Below the pieces are notes generated by a model, which saw only the letters and a program-made list of their open reading frames with translations, was not told where the DNA came from and did not search any database. A stretch of DNA of 64,000 bases, taken from contig WGNV01000004.1 of the NCBI GenBank assembly GCA_016124375.1, positions 434,001 to 498,000 of the forward strand. The letters are read 5' to 3'. The stretch is from Tepidisphaera sp. GTDB taxonomy: Bacteria > Planctomycetota > Phycisphaerae > Phycisphaerales > UBA1924. The position numbers and the translations under genes were made by a program. Positions 40,731 to 49,587 of this stretch are shown here, in pieces (position 1 is the first letter of the stretch; the number at the start of each line of letters is the position of its first letter).

Positions 40731-42077
40731 TCACGCCCGGGGCAGGCCAGCGAACTCCCGAGGCGGGTGTTCGCGCGGCGCGGGGTGCTTGAGCACATCG
40801 TGCTTGAGGGCGGCTTGTTCGAGGGCCTGGGCCGCGACTTCGGCGCCGTCGGTCTGGCCGATCATCGGGCCAAGGGCCGCTGCCCGCTGGGTGAACAGGG
40901 GCTCGGAGATGACGCGAGTGAGAGCCGCGACGAGGCGGCTGGTGGAGAGGCGCGAACGCCGCACCGTGAGCGACACGCCAAGCCGAAACGCGCGGGCGGC
41001 GTTGTCGAACTGATCGTGGCTGTGGGGCACGATGATGGTGGGTTTGCCTGAGCGCAGGCCCTGGGCGGTGGTGCCGATGCCGCCATGATGCACGGTCGCG
41101 GCACAGCGCGGCATGATCTGCGAAAACGGCACATAGTCGAACGCGCGGATGGTCTCTGAAAGGCCCTTGGGCCGGCAGCCCGAGTTGCCCACCAGCAGCA
41201 CGCCCGGGCGGTTCAGGCGCTGGCAGGCCTCGGCGGCGATGTCGTAGAACTTCCCCGCGACGTGCACCGCGGCGGTGCCGAGCGAAAACAGGATCGGCGG
41301 CGTGCCCTTGGCGTGGCAGGCGTCGACGAACTGGTCGAGCTCGGTGGTGCTGGCGTGCTGGGTGGGGTTGAGATCGAACCACGGGAAGCCGCAGACCTTG
41401 CTGGGCCGCGGGTCGGTGTCGAAGACCGGTCGGAACTGCTCGGGCCAGAGGCCAAGGCCCAGAGCCGAATCGCGAGTGGAATAGAGATACGCGTTGCGGA
41501 TGGGCTCGAGCCCGCGTTCGCGGCGCATGGCGTTGATGGGGCGATCGAACATGAAGCGGAGCATGCCGCCCCGCCCGCTGCGCTGGGCCCAACGGCGGAG
41601 GTAGCGGACCCAGGGCGCCGGATCTTCGCCCCCCCAGCCCGGGGCGACGAAATCATCGCCCCGGCTGAACCACAGCATGGGGGCGAGCACGACGGCGGCG
41701 CGGGGGATGCGCAACTCGTCGGTGACCCAGGGCACGCCCATGCAGATGTGGTGGTGCACGACGAAGTCGGGGGCGAAGGCCTCGAGCTTGGGGCCGAGCT
41801 CGTCGAGGCTGGCGTGCATGTTGGGGATCAGGAGTTGATTGACCACGACGCTGGGGCCCCGCCAGGGGTGCATCAGGTTGGGAAAGGTCTTGATGTCGCG
41901 AAGGTCGAGCATGGCGCCCATGGGCTCGAAAGCGACGCCCGCGCCGATGATGAGGTTCTCGAAGTAGGGGTTTGAAAAGAGGACAACCTCGTGGCCGCGA
42001 TACTTGAGCGCGAGGGCGAGCGCGATGAAGGGGTGAACGTCGCCGTGCGAGCCGGTGGTGATGATGGCGAAGCGCAT
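40731..42077 (-). CDS. GT1-family glycosyltransferase (UDP-glycosyltransferase/MGT-like)
   Basis: 448 residues from the ATG at 42077 (MRFAIITTGSHGDVHPFIAL), where the Rossmann fold of GT-B enzymes begins; upstream in-frame ATGs overlap the divergent pdxJ. C-terminal donor site: GVLLVGNSGCRPKG, FDYVPFSQIMPRCAATVHHG (the HHGGxGTTxxxLxxGxPxxxxPxxxDQ signature, seen as HHGGIGTTAQGLRSGKP and HDQFDNAAR). Such enzymes transfer a sugar from a nucleotide donor to a small lipid or natural-product acceptor, as in sterol or macrolide glucosyltransferases. The acceptor is unknown. It is divergent from pdxJ and converges with leuS. Confidence 0.88.
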   Translation of the reverse strand: MRFAIITTGSHGDVHPFIALALALKYRGHEVVLFSNPYFENLIIGAGVAFEPMGAMLDLRDIKTFPNLMHPWRGPSVVVNQLLIPNMHASLDELGPKLEAFAPDFVVHHHICMGVPWVTDELRIPRAAVVLAPMLWFSRGDDFVAPGWGGEDPAPWVRYLRRWAQRSGRGGMLRFMFDRPINAMRRERGLEPIRNAYLYSTRDSALGLGLWPEQFRPVFDTDPRPSKVCGFPWFDLNPTQHASTTELDQFVDACHAKGTPPILFSLGTAAVHVAGKFYDIAAEACQRLNRPGVLLVGNSGCRPKGLSETIRAFDYVPFSQIMPRCAATVHHGGIGTTAQGLRSGKPTIIVPHSHDQFDNAARAFRLGVSLTVRRSRLSTSRLVAALTRVISEPLFTQRAAALGPMIGQTDGAEVAAQALEQAALKHDVLKHPAPREHPPREFAGLPRA

Positions 42078-42111
42078 CTGGAGCACAGGGTAGCGCGTGC
42101 TAGCATTGGCC

Positions 42112-42897
42112 ATGCCCATGTTGTCGGTCAATATTGATCACGTCGCGACGCTGCGCCAGGCCCGGTATCGGGCGGCGGGCGTGTATGGGGAGCCGGACAT
42201 CGTGCAGGCGGCCTTCGAGGCGTCCCTGGGCGGGGCGGACGGGGTGACGATTCACCTGAGGGAAGACCGGCGGCACGTGACCGATCGCGACGCCAGGCTC
42301 ATCCGCCAGACGGTGCAGACGAGGTTCAACTTCGAGATGGCCGCGACGGATGAGATGGTGAAGATGGCCGCGGAACTGCGCCCGCACAGCGCCATGCTGG
42401 TGCCCGAGGGGCGAAACGAGGTCACCACCGAGGGCGGGCTGGACGTGGCGGGAAAGCTCGACGCCCTCAAGGGCGTGGTGGCACGGCTGCGCGAGGCCGG
42501 GTGCCTGGTGTCGGCGTTCATCGACGCGGACCTGCGTCAGGTGCAGGCGGCTCACACCGCGGGGTTTGACGTGTGCGAACTGCACACCGGGCCCTACGCC
42601 CACGTGTTTCACGAGTGCGGGGGCGACTATCGGCACAAGCGCCTGGCGGCTGAGATCGAGCAACTGGCGATCGCGGGGGGCGAGGTGCGGGCCCGCGGGA
42701 TGCGCTGCAACGCCGGGCACGCACTGAACTATCTGAATGTGCGGGCGGTCGCGAGGCTGCCCGGGCTGAACGAACTGCACATCGGGCACGCGATCGTGAG
42801 CCGGAGCGTGTTTGTGGGGTTGAGGCAGGCGGTGGCGGAGATGGCGGCACTGTGCCGCCCGATCGCCGGGGCGCCGGTGCCGGGAGATGAGCCATGA
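42112..42897 (+). CDS. pdxJ: PdxJ, pyridoxine 5'-phosphate synthase
   Basis: 261 residues from ATG 42112 (ATG 42118 is the alternative). Closes the ring of vitamin B6 from 3-amino-1-hydroxyacetone phosphate and deoxyxylulose phosphate. Family signatures: LSVNIDHVATLRQAR, EPDIVQAAFEASLGGADGVT, HLREDRRHVTDRD, NFEMAATDEM, LVPEGRNEVTTEGGLDV, GFDVCELHTGPYA, GHALNYLNV and ELHIGHAIVSRSVFVGL. All catalytic positions appear present. Its stop overlaps the start of the DinB-like gene by four bases. Confidence 0.95.
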   Translation: MPMLSVNIDHVATLRQARYRAAGVYGEPDIVQAAFEASLGGADGVTIHLREDRRHVTDRDARLIRQTVQTRFNFEMAATDEMVKMAAELRPHSAMLVPEGRNEVTTEGGLDVAGKLDALKGVVARLREAGCLVSAFIDADLRQVQAAHTAGFDVCELHTGPYAHVFHECGGDYRHKRLAAEIEQLAIAGGEVRARGMRCNAGHALNYLNVRAVARLPGLNELHIGHAIVSRSVFVGLRQAVAEMAALCRPIAGAPVPGDEP

Positions 42898-43382
42898 ACG
42901 TGATTGATCACTATCGCGAGATGATGCGGTATGAACGCTGGGCCAACGCGCGGGCGTTGGAGTCGCTGGAGTCGATTCCCGCTGAAAATCGCGAGGGGCG
43001 GGTGTACGACCGGGCGATGTCGCTGTTGCCCCACAACTGTCTGGCCCGCCAGGTGTGGCTGTGGCGGATTCATGGGACGGCGTACGAAAACCCGGCGGAC
43101 TGGTTCCCGGTGACCGGGGTGGACGCGCAACGCCGCCAGTGCGAAGAGGTGGACCGCGCATGGGAGAAGTTCATCGATTCGCTCGATGACGCGGCCCTGG
43201 ATCGGGAGGTCCGCTACACCGCCAGCAACGGCGAACGTTTTTCCAACACCCTGCGCGACGTGCTCGTGCACGTCTTCAACCACTCCACCTACCACCGCGG
43301 GCAGATCGCCCGGCTCGTCACCGAGTGCGGCGGGCAGCGGATGTCAACCGACTTCATCGCGATGAACCGGGTAGCGCTCTAA
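42894..43382 (+). CDS. DinB/YfiT-like putative metal-dependent protein
   Basis: 162 residues, translationally coupled to pdxJ (ATGA overlap). A four-helix-bundle protein of the DinB superfamily with the usual opening DHYREMMRYERWANARAL, a first ligand-like His in SLLPHNCLARQVWLW and the second pair in VLVHVFNHSTYHRGQIARL (H-x3-H). Relatives bind Zn or Ni and include thiol S-transferases, hydrolases and many proteins of unknown role induced by damage. No substrate can be proposed. A palindromic hairpin follows. Confidence 0.85.
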   Translation: MNVIDHYREMMRYERWANARALESLESIPAENREGRVYDRAMSLLPHNCLARQVWLWRIHGTAYENPADWFPVTGVDAQRRQCEEVDRAWEKFIDSLDDAALDREVRYTASNGERFSNTLRDVLVHVFNHSTYHRGQIARLVTECGGQRMSTDFIAMNRVAL

Positions 43383-43419
43383 GGCCGCGACGAGCCGCGA
43401 CGACCTGAGACGAGCCAGG

Positions 43420-43451
43420 CCGCATGCCCGCCCGAGCGGCCGGGCATGCGG
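43420..43451. repeat. 11-bp perfect hairpin after the dinB-like gene
   Basis: CCGCATGCCCG pairs with CGGGCATGCGG around a ten-base loop, followed by a run of G, not T. It may stabilise the 3' end of the pdxJ-dinB transcript; it is not a classical intrinsic terminator. Confidence 0.6.
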
Positions 43452-43578
43452 GGGGGGGTTGCCGCCAGCGGCCGAAACACCGAGTGCCCGGAACGGGCCG
43501 CCTCGGCCCCGGGCGCGTGTTTTCGGGCGTTTCTGACTGCCGCTGGGAGTGTTCCCCCGGGGTGGCGGCGTGCCAACA

Positions 43579-44670
43579 ATGGGCATGAGCCAAATTCAGG
43601 CAGTCCGCCCGGTCGCGGTTGATGTCCAGGGCGTGGATCGTTTTCAGGGGCGTCCGATCCGTTGCGGCGTCGTCGGTGTCGGCCGCATGGGCCAGCACCA
43701 CGCCCGCGTCTATTCGCAAATGGCCGGGTGCACGCTGGTGGGCGTCGTGGATGCCAACACCGCCCGGGCGGCGGAGCTGGCGGCGAAGTTCAACACCAAG
43801 TCATTCGGCACCGTCGATGAGCTCATCGCCGCGGGCGTCGACGCGGTGAGCGTCGCCGTGCCGACGATCCATCACCGGGCCGCGGCCGAGCCCCTGATGC
43901 TGGCGGGCGTGGCATGCCTCATCGAAAAGCCCCTGGCGGGCGACGTCGAGACCGCGCGGGCCATCAAGGAAGTCTCCGAGAAGACCGGCAGCGTGCTGAT
44001 GGTCGGACACATCGAGCGGTTCAACCCCGTGATGCGGGCGATGAAGAAGGCGGCGGCACAAGGCGCCCCGATCGTCCCTCGCTTCATGCAGGTCGTTCGC
44101 GTCAGCCCCATGACCTTCCGCAGCGTCGACGTGGGCGTCGTGATGGACATGATGATCCACGACATCGACGTGATCCTCATGATGATGGGCAATCGCGAGC
44201 CCGACTACATTCGGGCGGCGGGCGTCAGCGTCATCACGCCTCACGAAGACCTCTGCAACGCCTGGCTGGAGTTCAACACGCCCCACGGGCGCTGCGTGGC
44301 GAACGTGACGGCCAGCCGCCTGGCGCTCAAGACGGAGCGGGTGACGCGGATCACGGGCGAGAACGCGTACATCAAGATCGACTACGGGGCCAAGAAGGGC
44401 AACATGATCCGGCGCGTGGCCAATGAGATCCAGATGCGCGAGGTGCGGGAGCAGCTGGCCGCGGGGATGGACCTGACGACGCTGAAGTGGGACCAGCTGG
44501 TGAACATCGATCAGTTGGAGGTCGACGAAGGCGAACCGATCGTCGCGGAGATCGAGGAGTTCATCGACGCGGTGAAGACCAACCGCCGCCCGTCGATCGA
44601 CGCCGAGGCGGGGTTCGCCAACGTGCGCACCGCCCAGCGGATCGTGGACGCGATCAAGCGGACGATGTAG
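43579..44670 (+). CDS. Gfo/Idh/MocA-family NAD(P)-dependent oxidoreductase
   Basis: 363 residues from ATG 43579 (ATG 43585 possible). N-terminal Rossmann loop CGVVGVGRMGQHHARVY, the strongly conserved ACLIEKPLAGDVETA, VGHIERFNPVM and DMMIHDIDVILMMMG, followed by the C-terminal alpha/beta domain. Family members oxidise or reduce sugars, sugar nucleotides or inositols; the FNP and MIHDIDV motifs occur in UDP-sugar dehydrogenases such as GnnA-type UDP-GlcNAc 3-dehydrogenases, but no partner aminotransferase is nearby, so the substrate is left open. Confidence 0.88.
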   Translation: MGMSQIQAVRPVAVDVQGVDRFQGRPIRCGVVGVGRMGQHHARVYSQMAGCTLVGVVDANTARAAELAAKFNTKSFGTVDELIAAGVDAVSVAVPTIHHRAAAEPLMLAGVACLIEKPLAGDVETARAIKEVSEKTGSVLMVGHIERFNPVMRAMKKAAAQGAPIVPRFMQVVRVSPMTFRSVDVGVVMDMMIHDIDVILMMMGNREPDYIRAAGVSVITPHEDLCNAWLEFNTPHGRCVANVTASRLALKTERVTRITGENAYIKIDYGAKKGNMIRRVANEIQMREVREQLAAGMDLTTLKWDQLVNIDQLEVDEGEPIVAEIEEFIDAVKTNRRPSIDAEAGFANVRTAQRIVDAIKRTM

Positions 44671-44886
44671 TTCCGGCTGATAAGCACCTCCGGACCGCCC
44701 CGCCGGCCGGATCACGCCGAGAGCCCGGGTCCAAGAACCGGATGGTTCAGCCTGCGCCGACACAGGCGGCACGTTCGACGGCATTTCCGCAACCGATTCG
44801 ACCCCGTCGATCGATACAACCCGCGGCGTATTGCATGTTCTCGGGGGAGGACGGCCATCTCGGCCCTTCTCACAGGAGCATGCGTC
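44671..44886. other. 216-bp spacer before the second PEP-CTERM gene
   Basis: No gene or strong hairpin is seen. CACAGGAGC directly precedes the downstream start codon and serves as its ribosome binding site. Confidence 0.4.
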
Positions 44887-45612
44887 ATGAAGTTCAAGTT
44901 CGCGTGCGTGGTGCTCATGCTCGCCGGCGTCGCCCGGGGTGACATGATCGTCAACTCGTTCGACCAATACGCTCCGGGCCAGCGCCTCGACGCCATCGAC
45001 AGCTGGTCCGCCTGGAACAACGTCCTCGCCGACGCGGCCACCATCAGCAACGCGTTCGCGTACTCGGGGTCGAACTCCCTTCAGATCGGCGGAGCCTACA
45101 CCGACGGCGTGAAGCTGCTTTCGGCCACCACCGGCTCGTACACGCTGACCGCACAGATGTACCTTCCTTCGGGCCAAACCGGACAGACCTACTTCATCAT
45201 GATGAACCGGTACGTGGTCAACGGCAACAACGACCCCGCGATGTGGAGCGTGCAACTGAACTTCAACCTGGGCGCCGGACGCGTGACCGACGATTTTCGG
45301 GGCGGTTCGGTCCCCATCGCCTTTGATCGCTGGGTGCCTATCACGATAAGCATCGACCTCGATGCCAACACCCTGCGCCAATACTACAACGGAGCGCTGA
45401 TCGCCCAGGGCTCCTGGACCACGGGCACTTCATCCGTGCGCCAGGCGCAGGCGCTCGACCTGTTCACGCACGGGGGCAATACCGCCTACTACGACGACAT
45501 CACCTTCGCGGCCGTGCCCGCTCCGGGTCCATTGGCCATGGCCGCATCGGCGATGCTGCTAGTCTGGAGACGCCGCCCGCAGACCGCCAATGTGCCTTCG
45601 AGGGGCCTCTAA
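44887..45612 (+). CDS. secreted PEP-CTERM-type protein, lectin/LamG-like fold
   Basis: 241 residues. Start ATG with AGGAG upstream; signal peptide KFKFACVVLMLAGVARG. The body is all-beta in appearance (VNSFDQYAPGQRLDAIDSW, GSYTLTAQMYLPSGQTGQTY, VPITISIDLDANTLRQYYNG), resembling LamG/concanavalin-like jelly rolls. It ends FAAVPAPGPLAMAASAMLLV then WRRRPQ, a VPAPG sorting signal with hydrophobic helix and basic tail; about ten residues follow the usual end. Probably exosortase-processed surface protein; ligand unknown. Confidence 0.78.
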   Translation: MKFKFACVVLMLAGVARGDMIVNSFDQYAPGQRLDAIDSWSAWNNVLADAATISNAFAYSGSNSLQIGGAYTDGVKLLSATTGSYTLTAQMYLPSGQTGQTYFIMMNRYVVNGNNDPAMWSVQLNFNLGAGRVTDDFRGGSVPIAFDRWVPITISIDLDANTLRQYYNGALIAQGSWTTGTSSVRQAQALDLFTHGGNTAYYDDITFAAVPAPGPLAMAASAMLLVWRRRPQTANVPSRGL

Positions 45613-46597
45613 AGTAAAGGCGATACTCGGGATTCACTCGGCGCAACACTCGCAAAACTCGGATCCGCACATCGGGAGGGAGTTGGCACCTGAACTAGGA
45701 ACAACCCAGCCTCCGGACCACGTGCGGACACTCTCGAACTGATCCAAGGCCCGAGGCGACGGGCTCGTGCACCACAATTTCTCGTGCTGAAACCGCTGCG
45801 CCTGCACACTTTTGTGTCGTTTCCTCCGACGCCCTCGCATACTCATCGCACACTTTTGTGTGACCTCTGTCGTAAGATCCACATTGCCATACAAAATCCT
45901 TGGATCTCCGTCTGTGATTGCTACTATGATGCGGACAGCGCTCTGGATGGCGTTCGTTCTGAGTTCGCATCCATATTTTGGTGACCCTCCGAAAGGCAGT
46001 GACGGAATCGGCATGAAGCCTTCAGCTCGGTCTGAAACCGACATGCATGCCGCAAACGGGATCTTCCAGTAATCACCAAGATTTGATTTACTCTTTATTG
46101 CTTGATAGGCCCGCACAAATGTCGTCACGTTTGTTCGCAACGTTGTTCTCAGGCTCCTCTCTTGCTTTCTGCGCCCGCGCCTCGCGGCATTGCGCTGGAA
46201 TCGAGCCACTCGTCTCGACGCACGCCCTATTCGCAAAGATATTTTGGCCAGAATCAAAAGCTCCGGAATTTGGAAAACTTGGAACAGACCTCGTTGTTTT
46301 GTTGAAGTAAAGCCCATCGAGATTAGGCTTTGCGCACACCGCCCAGACCCTGTTGGCCTGGCAACTTCAGCACCATACTCCACATTTTTCGTCGAAGGGG
46401 CATCGAATGATCATGCATCGTTCTGGCTGCCGGGCATGACAAAGGCGACTTCTCTGCTAACCGATCAAGTCTGACGCGAAATCCGGCCGCCAATCGACCA
46501 CCGTCTCGCAGCATTTCGTCATCCAATCTCCGGCCTTGACCGAGTTTGCGGGCACCCACCGTGTCAATCCCGCCCGCGATCGCCCCCATCAGGAAAT
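45613..46597. other. 985-bp low-GC region without a confident gene
   Basis: GC content falls well below the surrounding sequence, and no open frame shows family motifs on either strand. The longest is a 249-codon minus-strand frame (listed separately at low confidence). No terminal inverted repeats, integrase, transposase or tRNA is seen. It looks like a remnant of transferred DNA or a decayed gene. Confidence 0.5.
45634..46383 (-). CDS. doubtful orphan ORF in the low-GC region
   Basis: 249 codons, ATG at 46383. An open frame of this length is more notable in this low-GC stretch than it would be elsewhere, but it has a very basic, irregular composition (RRGRRKQERSLRTTLR; MRGRRRKRHKS) and no signal peptide or recognised motif. 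A Cys-rich end (MCGSEFCECCAE) is present. It could be a real transferred gene, a degraded one, or chance. Confidence 0.25.
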   Translation of the reverse strand: MEYGAEVARPTGSGRCAQSLISMGFTSTKQRGLFQVFQIPELLILAKISLRIGRASRRVARFQRNAARRGRRKQERSLRTTLRTNVTTFVRAYQAIKSKSNLGDYWKIPFAACMSVSDRAEGFMPIPSLPFGGSPKYGCELRTNAIQSAVRIIVAITDGDPRILYGNVDLTTEVTQKCAMSMRGRRRKRHKSVQAQRFQHEKLWCTSPSPRALDQFESVRTWSGGWVVPSSGANSLPMCGSEFCECCAE

Positions 46598-47350
46598 ATG
46601 TTCATGCGTGTAGCTCCTTCCCTGGTTCGTCTGGGCTCGTTAGCTGGCTCTCTTGCGCTGGGCGGCGTCGTGCTGGCGCAGACAGTCAGCACCGGCGGCC
46701 AGGTCGATTCTGTGCGGACCACCCGGTCCACCGGCGTCGTCGCCACCGCCGCCAGCGTGTGCGCCGGAGGCTCCTATGTCGCCTCGCCGCTGGTTGAAGA
46801 TTCGCTGCTCCTCGCGGATGCCGCGGGCGACACCTCGGGTGTGTACGTGACCACCGACGAGCAGGTCGTTGCCGCCGATCTGCCCGCCGGCAACGACGCG
46901 ATTGGCACCGTCACGTGGACGATCGCGCGGGGCACGCTTCCGCTCGCCGATCAATCGCCCCAGACCGCCGGGCTGGTGATCTCCAACGTCCACCTCGTCG
47001 ATGGCGATGGCGTCGCCACCGACATCAGCATCGCCAGCGTCGTCGCCGACGACGCCGCCTCGGGTGCGATCGAGCAGGTGCGAGGCTCCAAGGGCGTTGA
47101 GGTCGTGCCGGCCGCAGAAGCCACGGCTGCCCGCAGCCTTGGCTCCAGTTGCAGCTGCCCGGCGTGTCCGCTGGGCGGGCGGTTTTGGGCGCCGTTCATC
47201 GTCATCGGGGTGGGAGGTTCGCCCGCGGGTCAGGCCTGCTGCACCGCGACCTGCGACGCGGGCTGCCTGGCCCTGCACAACGGGCACACCGGGCTCGACG
47301 CCTGGCTCATCGGTCAGGGCGCGCGGGTCACCTGCATGCTGTGCAACTAG
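46598..47350 (+). CDS. secreted protein with cysteine-rich C-terminus, unknown
   Basis: 250 residues; AGGA lies just upstream, and ATG 46604 is the alternative start. Signal peptide VAPSLVRLGSLAGSLALGGVVLAQ. The middle is an all-beta, Thr/Val/Asp-rich segment (SVCAGGSYVASPLVEDSLLLAD...VTWTIARGTLPLADQ). The last ~65 residues are rich in cysteine: SSCSCPACPLGGRF, then QACCTATCDAGCLALH and a terminal CMLCN, about eleven Cys in all. This suggests a disulfide-rich or metal-binding extracellular module. No family is recognised. A strong terminator follows. Confidence 0.65.
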   Translation: MFMRVAPSLVRLGSLAGSLALGGVVLAQTVSTGGQVDSVRTTRSTGVVATAASVCAGGSYVASPLVEDSLLLADAAGDTSGVYVTTDEQVVAADLPAGNDAIGTVTWTIARGTLPLADQSPQTAGLVISNVHLVDGDGVATDISIASVVADDAASGAIEQVRGSKGVEVVPAAEATAARSLGSSCSCPACPLGGRFWAPFIVIGVGGSPAGQACCTATCDAGCLALHNGHTGLDAWLIGQGARVTCMLCN

Positions 47351-47426
47351 GGGCGCGAGGGGTTGTCCCTTGTCACACGGGCGTCGCCACGGGTTGTTCG
47401 TCTCAACCTTGGCGACCGCCTCCTCG

Positions 47427-47461
47427 GGGCGCCGGTCACGCCATGGCCGGCGCCCTTTTTC
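47427..47461 (+). terminator. rho-independent terminator
   Basis: GGGCGCCGG pairs perfectly with CCGGCGCCC around an 11-base loop, followed by TTTTT. Confidence 0.9.
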
Positions 47462-47584
47462 ATTCCATCCGCTTCTGCCATGCGGACGCGGGCCGCGCGC
47501 CCCACGCCCGTCCTTCGCAACACCGGCGCGATAATATTTCCGCTCGCCTTCGGTCCACCCGCCTCCAATCAAGGGGAACGTGAC

Positions 47585-48079
47585 ATGCGTTCACACGTTC
47601 GATCGCTTCTTTTCGCCGCGGTCCTCCTCGCCATCGCGCTGGTAGCTGGCCTGTTCGGCTTCGCGTTCGGTGCCATGGGGGGCGTCAGCGTCACAGTGTC
47701 GGGCTCGAGCGTCACCATCACCAACCAAGGCCTGCCGATGCACCAGGCCCACATCCGCATCTCCGACGGCTCAACCTCCATTCCTCTGCCCGTCCTCGAC
47801 CTGCCCCGCGGCTCCACCACCATCACCCTGCCCGCACCGGTCAAGAACTACTCGGGCGCCACCATCGATGGGCAGCGCTTCGGCATGGGCCTCACCATGT
47901 ACCTCTCCGGGCCCCTGCCCACCGGCGGCTCGCCGGTCGGCGAGGCCTCGGCGAGTGTGACCAAGGTCTTCTCGTCGGACGGCACGCCCGGCCAAGGTGG
48001 CGGCGCGACCACGCCCGCGAAGCCCGCATTGCCGCCCGGAAGCCCGGTGCAAGAGGCGACCGCGCCCCAACCCAAGTAG
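47585..48079 (+). CDS. small membrane-anchored or secreted protein, unknown
   Basis: 164 residues from the ATG at 47585, with AAGGGG upstream. A basic start (RSHVR) and a long hydrophobic run (SLLFAAVLLAIALVAGLFGFAFGAM) form a signal anchor. The rest is a beta-rich domain (VSVTVSGSSVTITNQGLPM ... STSIPLPVLDLPRGSTTITLP) ending in a Pro/Ala/Gly-rich tail. It looks like a small exported adhesin-like or structural protein. No family is recognised. A bidirectional terminator separates it from gdhA. Confidence 0.6.
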   Translation: MRSHVRSLLFAAVLLAIALVAGLFGFAFGAMGGVSVTVSGSSVTITNQGLPMHQAHIRISDGSTSIPLPVLDLPRGSTTITLPAPVKNYSGATIDGQRFGMGLTMYLSGPLPTGGSPVGEASASVTKVFSSDGTPGQGGGATTPAKPALPPGSPVQEATAPQPK

Positions 48080-48103
48080 GCTGCTTGCGCGGAACACCAA
48101 TAA

Positions 48104-48131
48104 AAAACCCCCGGCGCTGCGCCGAGGGTTT
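48104..48131. terminator. bidirectional terminator between convergent genes
   Basis: An AACCC-C-CGGC arm pairs with GCCG-A-GGGTT with one mismatch; AAAAAA lies on the left and TTTG on the right, so it can function for gdhA (minus strand) as well as the small plus-strand gene. Confidence 0.75.
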
Positions 48132-48192
48132 GTGATCCAAGTTCTCACGATCCATAGCCGCGCGCCCCGCGCGGCCGGAGCTTCCTTCTGAT

Positions 48193-49587
48193 TTACGGGA
48201 ACAGCCCGCGGATCTCATACGCCGCACGCAGCCGTTCCAGCGCGCCGACGTACGCCGCCGTCCGCATGCTGCACTTGTACTTCTTGCGGGCCTCGCGCAC
48301 CTTGCCCGCGGCCATCACCATGTGCTTGTTCAGCTCCGTGTCCACGTGCTCCAGGTCCCACGCCTGGAACGTGCGGTTCTGCACCCACTCAAAGTAGCTC
48401 ACCGTCACCCCACCCGCGTTGCACAAGATCGCCGGCAGCACCTCGATGCCGCGGCTCTCCAGCACGCGCTCGCCCGCCGGCGTCGTCGGGGCGTTGGCGC
48501 CCTCTGCGAGCACCTTGCAGTTGAGCATCTTCGCCTCGGGCTCCTGGATCATCTGCTCCAGGGCCGCGGGCACGAACACGTCAACCTTGGTCGAGTAAAA
48601 CTCTTCCTTGTCGATGGCGTCGGCGTTCTTGAACCCCGCCACGCCCCCCACCTTGCTGGTGTGGTTGGCCAGGGCGTAGGCGTCGATCCCGTGATCGTTC
48701 ATGACCCCGCCCGTGTGATCCATCACCGCGATGATCTTGGCCCCGCGGTCCTGCAAAATCCGCCCGGTCCACGAGCCCACGTTGCCGTAGCCCAGGATGC
48801 TCACCTTGCAACCCTTGATGTCCACGCCGATCTCGGGCAGCATCTCGGCCAAGGTGTCGACGACGCCCTGCCCAGTCGCCTTCTCGCGCCCCACCGACCC
48901 GCCGAACTCAACGGGCTTGCCGGTGATGACGGCCTCGGGGTGCCGCCCGCCGACCTCGGAGAGGAACGCGTAGGTGTCGGCGATCCACGCCATGTGCTGG
49001 GCGTTCGAACCGACGTCGGGCGCGGGGATGTCGTAGTCCGGCCCGATCTGGTGGGCGATCGCCGCGGTGAAGCGCCGCACGATGCGCTCCATCTCGCTCT
49101 TGCTGTGCTTGTAGGGGTCGACCTTGATCCCGCCCTTGCCACCGCCGTAAGGCACGCCCACCAGCGAGCATTTCATGGTCATCAAGAAGGCAAGGCTCTT
49201 GACATCGTCGAGGTGGACGTCGTGGTGGAAACGCAGGCCGCCCTTGTAGGGGCCCAGCGCGTTGTTGTGCTGCACGCGATAGCCCTTGAACATGCGGAAC
49301 TCCCCGTCATCCATCCGCACGGGGAAGTGCACCATGATCTCGTTCTTGGGCTGCGCCAGAATGATCTTCAAGTGGTGCGGCAGGTTCATCAGGTCCGCCG
49401 CCTGCAGCATCGAGCTCACCGTCTGCCGGTACAGGTTGTTCGCGTCGGGCGAGAAACCCAGCTCGGTAAAGATCGGATGGTTGTTGCTCGCCGCCTCGCC
49501 GTTGCGAGAGGCGTTGCCCTTGGGGGCCTTGGCCGGGGCTTTGCCCGCGGCTTTGGGCGTCTTCTTGGCGGCCGTTGCGCTGCTCAT
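48193..49587 (-). CDS. gdhA: glutamate dehydrogenase (NAD(P)-dependent, GDH family)
   Basis: 464 residues from the ATG at 49587; the first ~33 are a Lys/Ala-rich extension (KKTPKAAGKAPAKAPKG). Interconverts glutamate and 2-oxoglutarate plus ammonia. Motifs seen: PVRMDDGEFRMFKGYRVQHN, GPYKGGLRFHHDVHLDDVKS with the substrate Lys, MTMKCSLVGVPYGGGKGGI with the catalytic Lys, PDVGSNAQHMAWIADTY, and the dinucleotide fold VSILGYGNVGSWTG. The sequence is the hexameric GdhII-type (GudB/RocG-like) rather than the E. coli GdhA type, so catabolic or dual use is likely. Cofactor specificity cannot be told. Confidence 0.93.
   Translation of the reverse strand: MSSATAAKKTPKAAGKAPAKAPKGNASRNGEAASNNHPIFTELGFSPDANNLYRQTVSSMLQAADLMNLPHHLKIILAQPKNEIMVHFPVRMDDGEFRMFKGYRVQHNNALGPYKGGLRFHHDVHLDDVKSLAFLMTMKCSLVGVPYGGGKGGIKVDPYKHSKSEMERIVRRFTAAIAHQIGPDYDIPAPDVGSNAQHMAWIADTYAFLSEVGGRHPEAVITGKPVEFGGSVGREKATGQGVVDTLAEMLPEIGVDIKGCKVSILGYGNVGSWTGRILQDRGAKIIAVMDHTGGVMNDHGIDAYALANHTSKVGGVAGFKNADAIDKEEFYSTKVDVFVPAALEQMIQEPEAKMLNCKVLAEGANAPTTPAGERVLESRGIEVLPAILCNAGGVTVSYFEWVQNRTFQAWDLEHVDTELNKHMVMAAGKVREARKKYKCSMRTAAYVGALERLRAAYEIRGLFP

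Noticed and set aside
43420-43451. The hairpin after the dinB-like gene as an intrinsic terminator
   Set aside because: The stem is perfect but is followed by G residues rather than a T-run on either strand, so it is listed only as a repeat.
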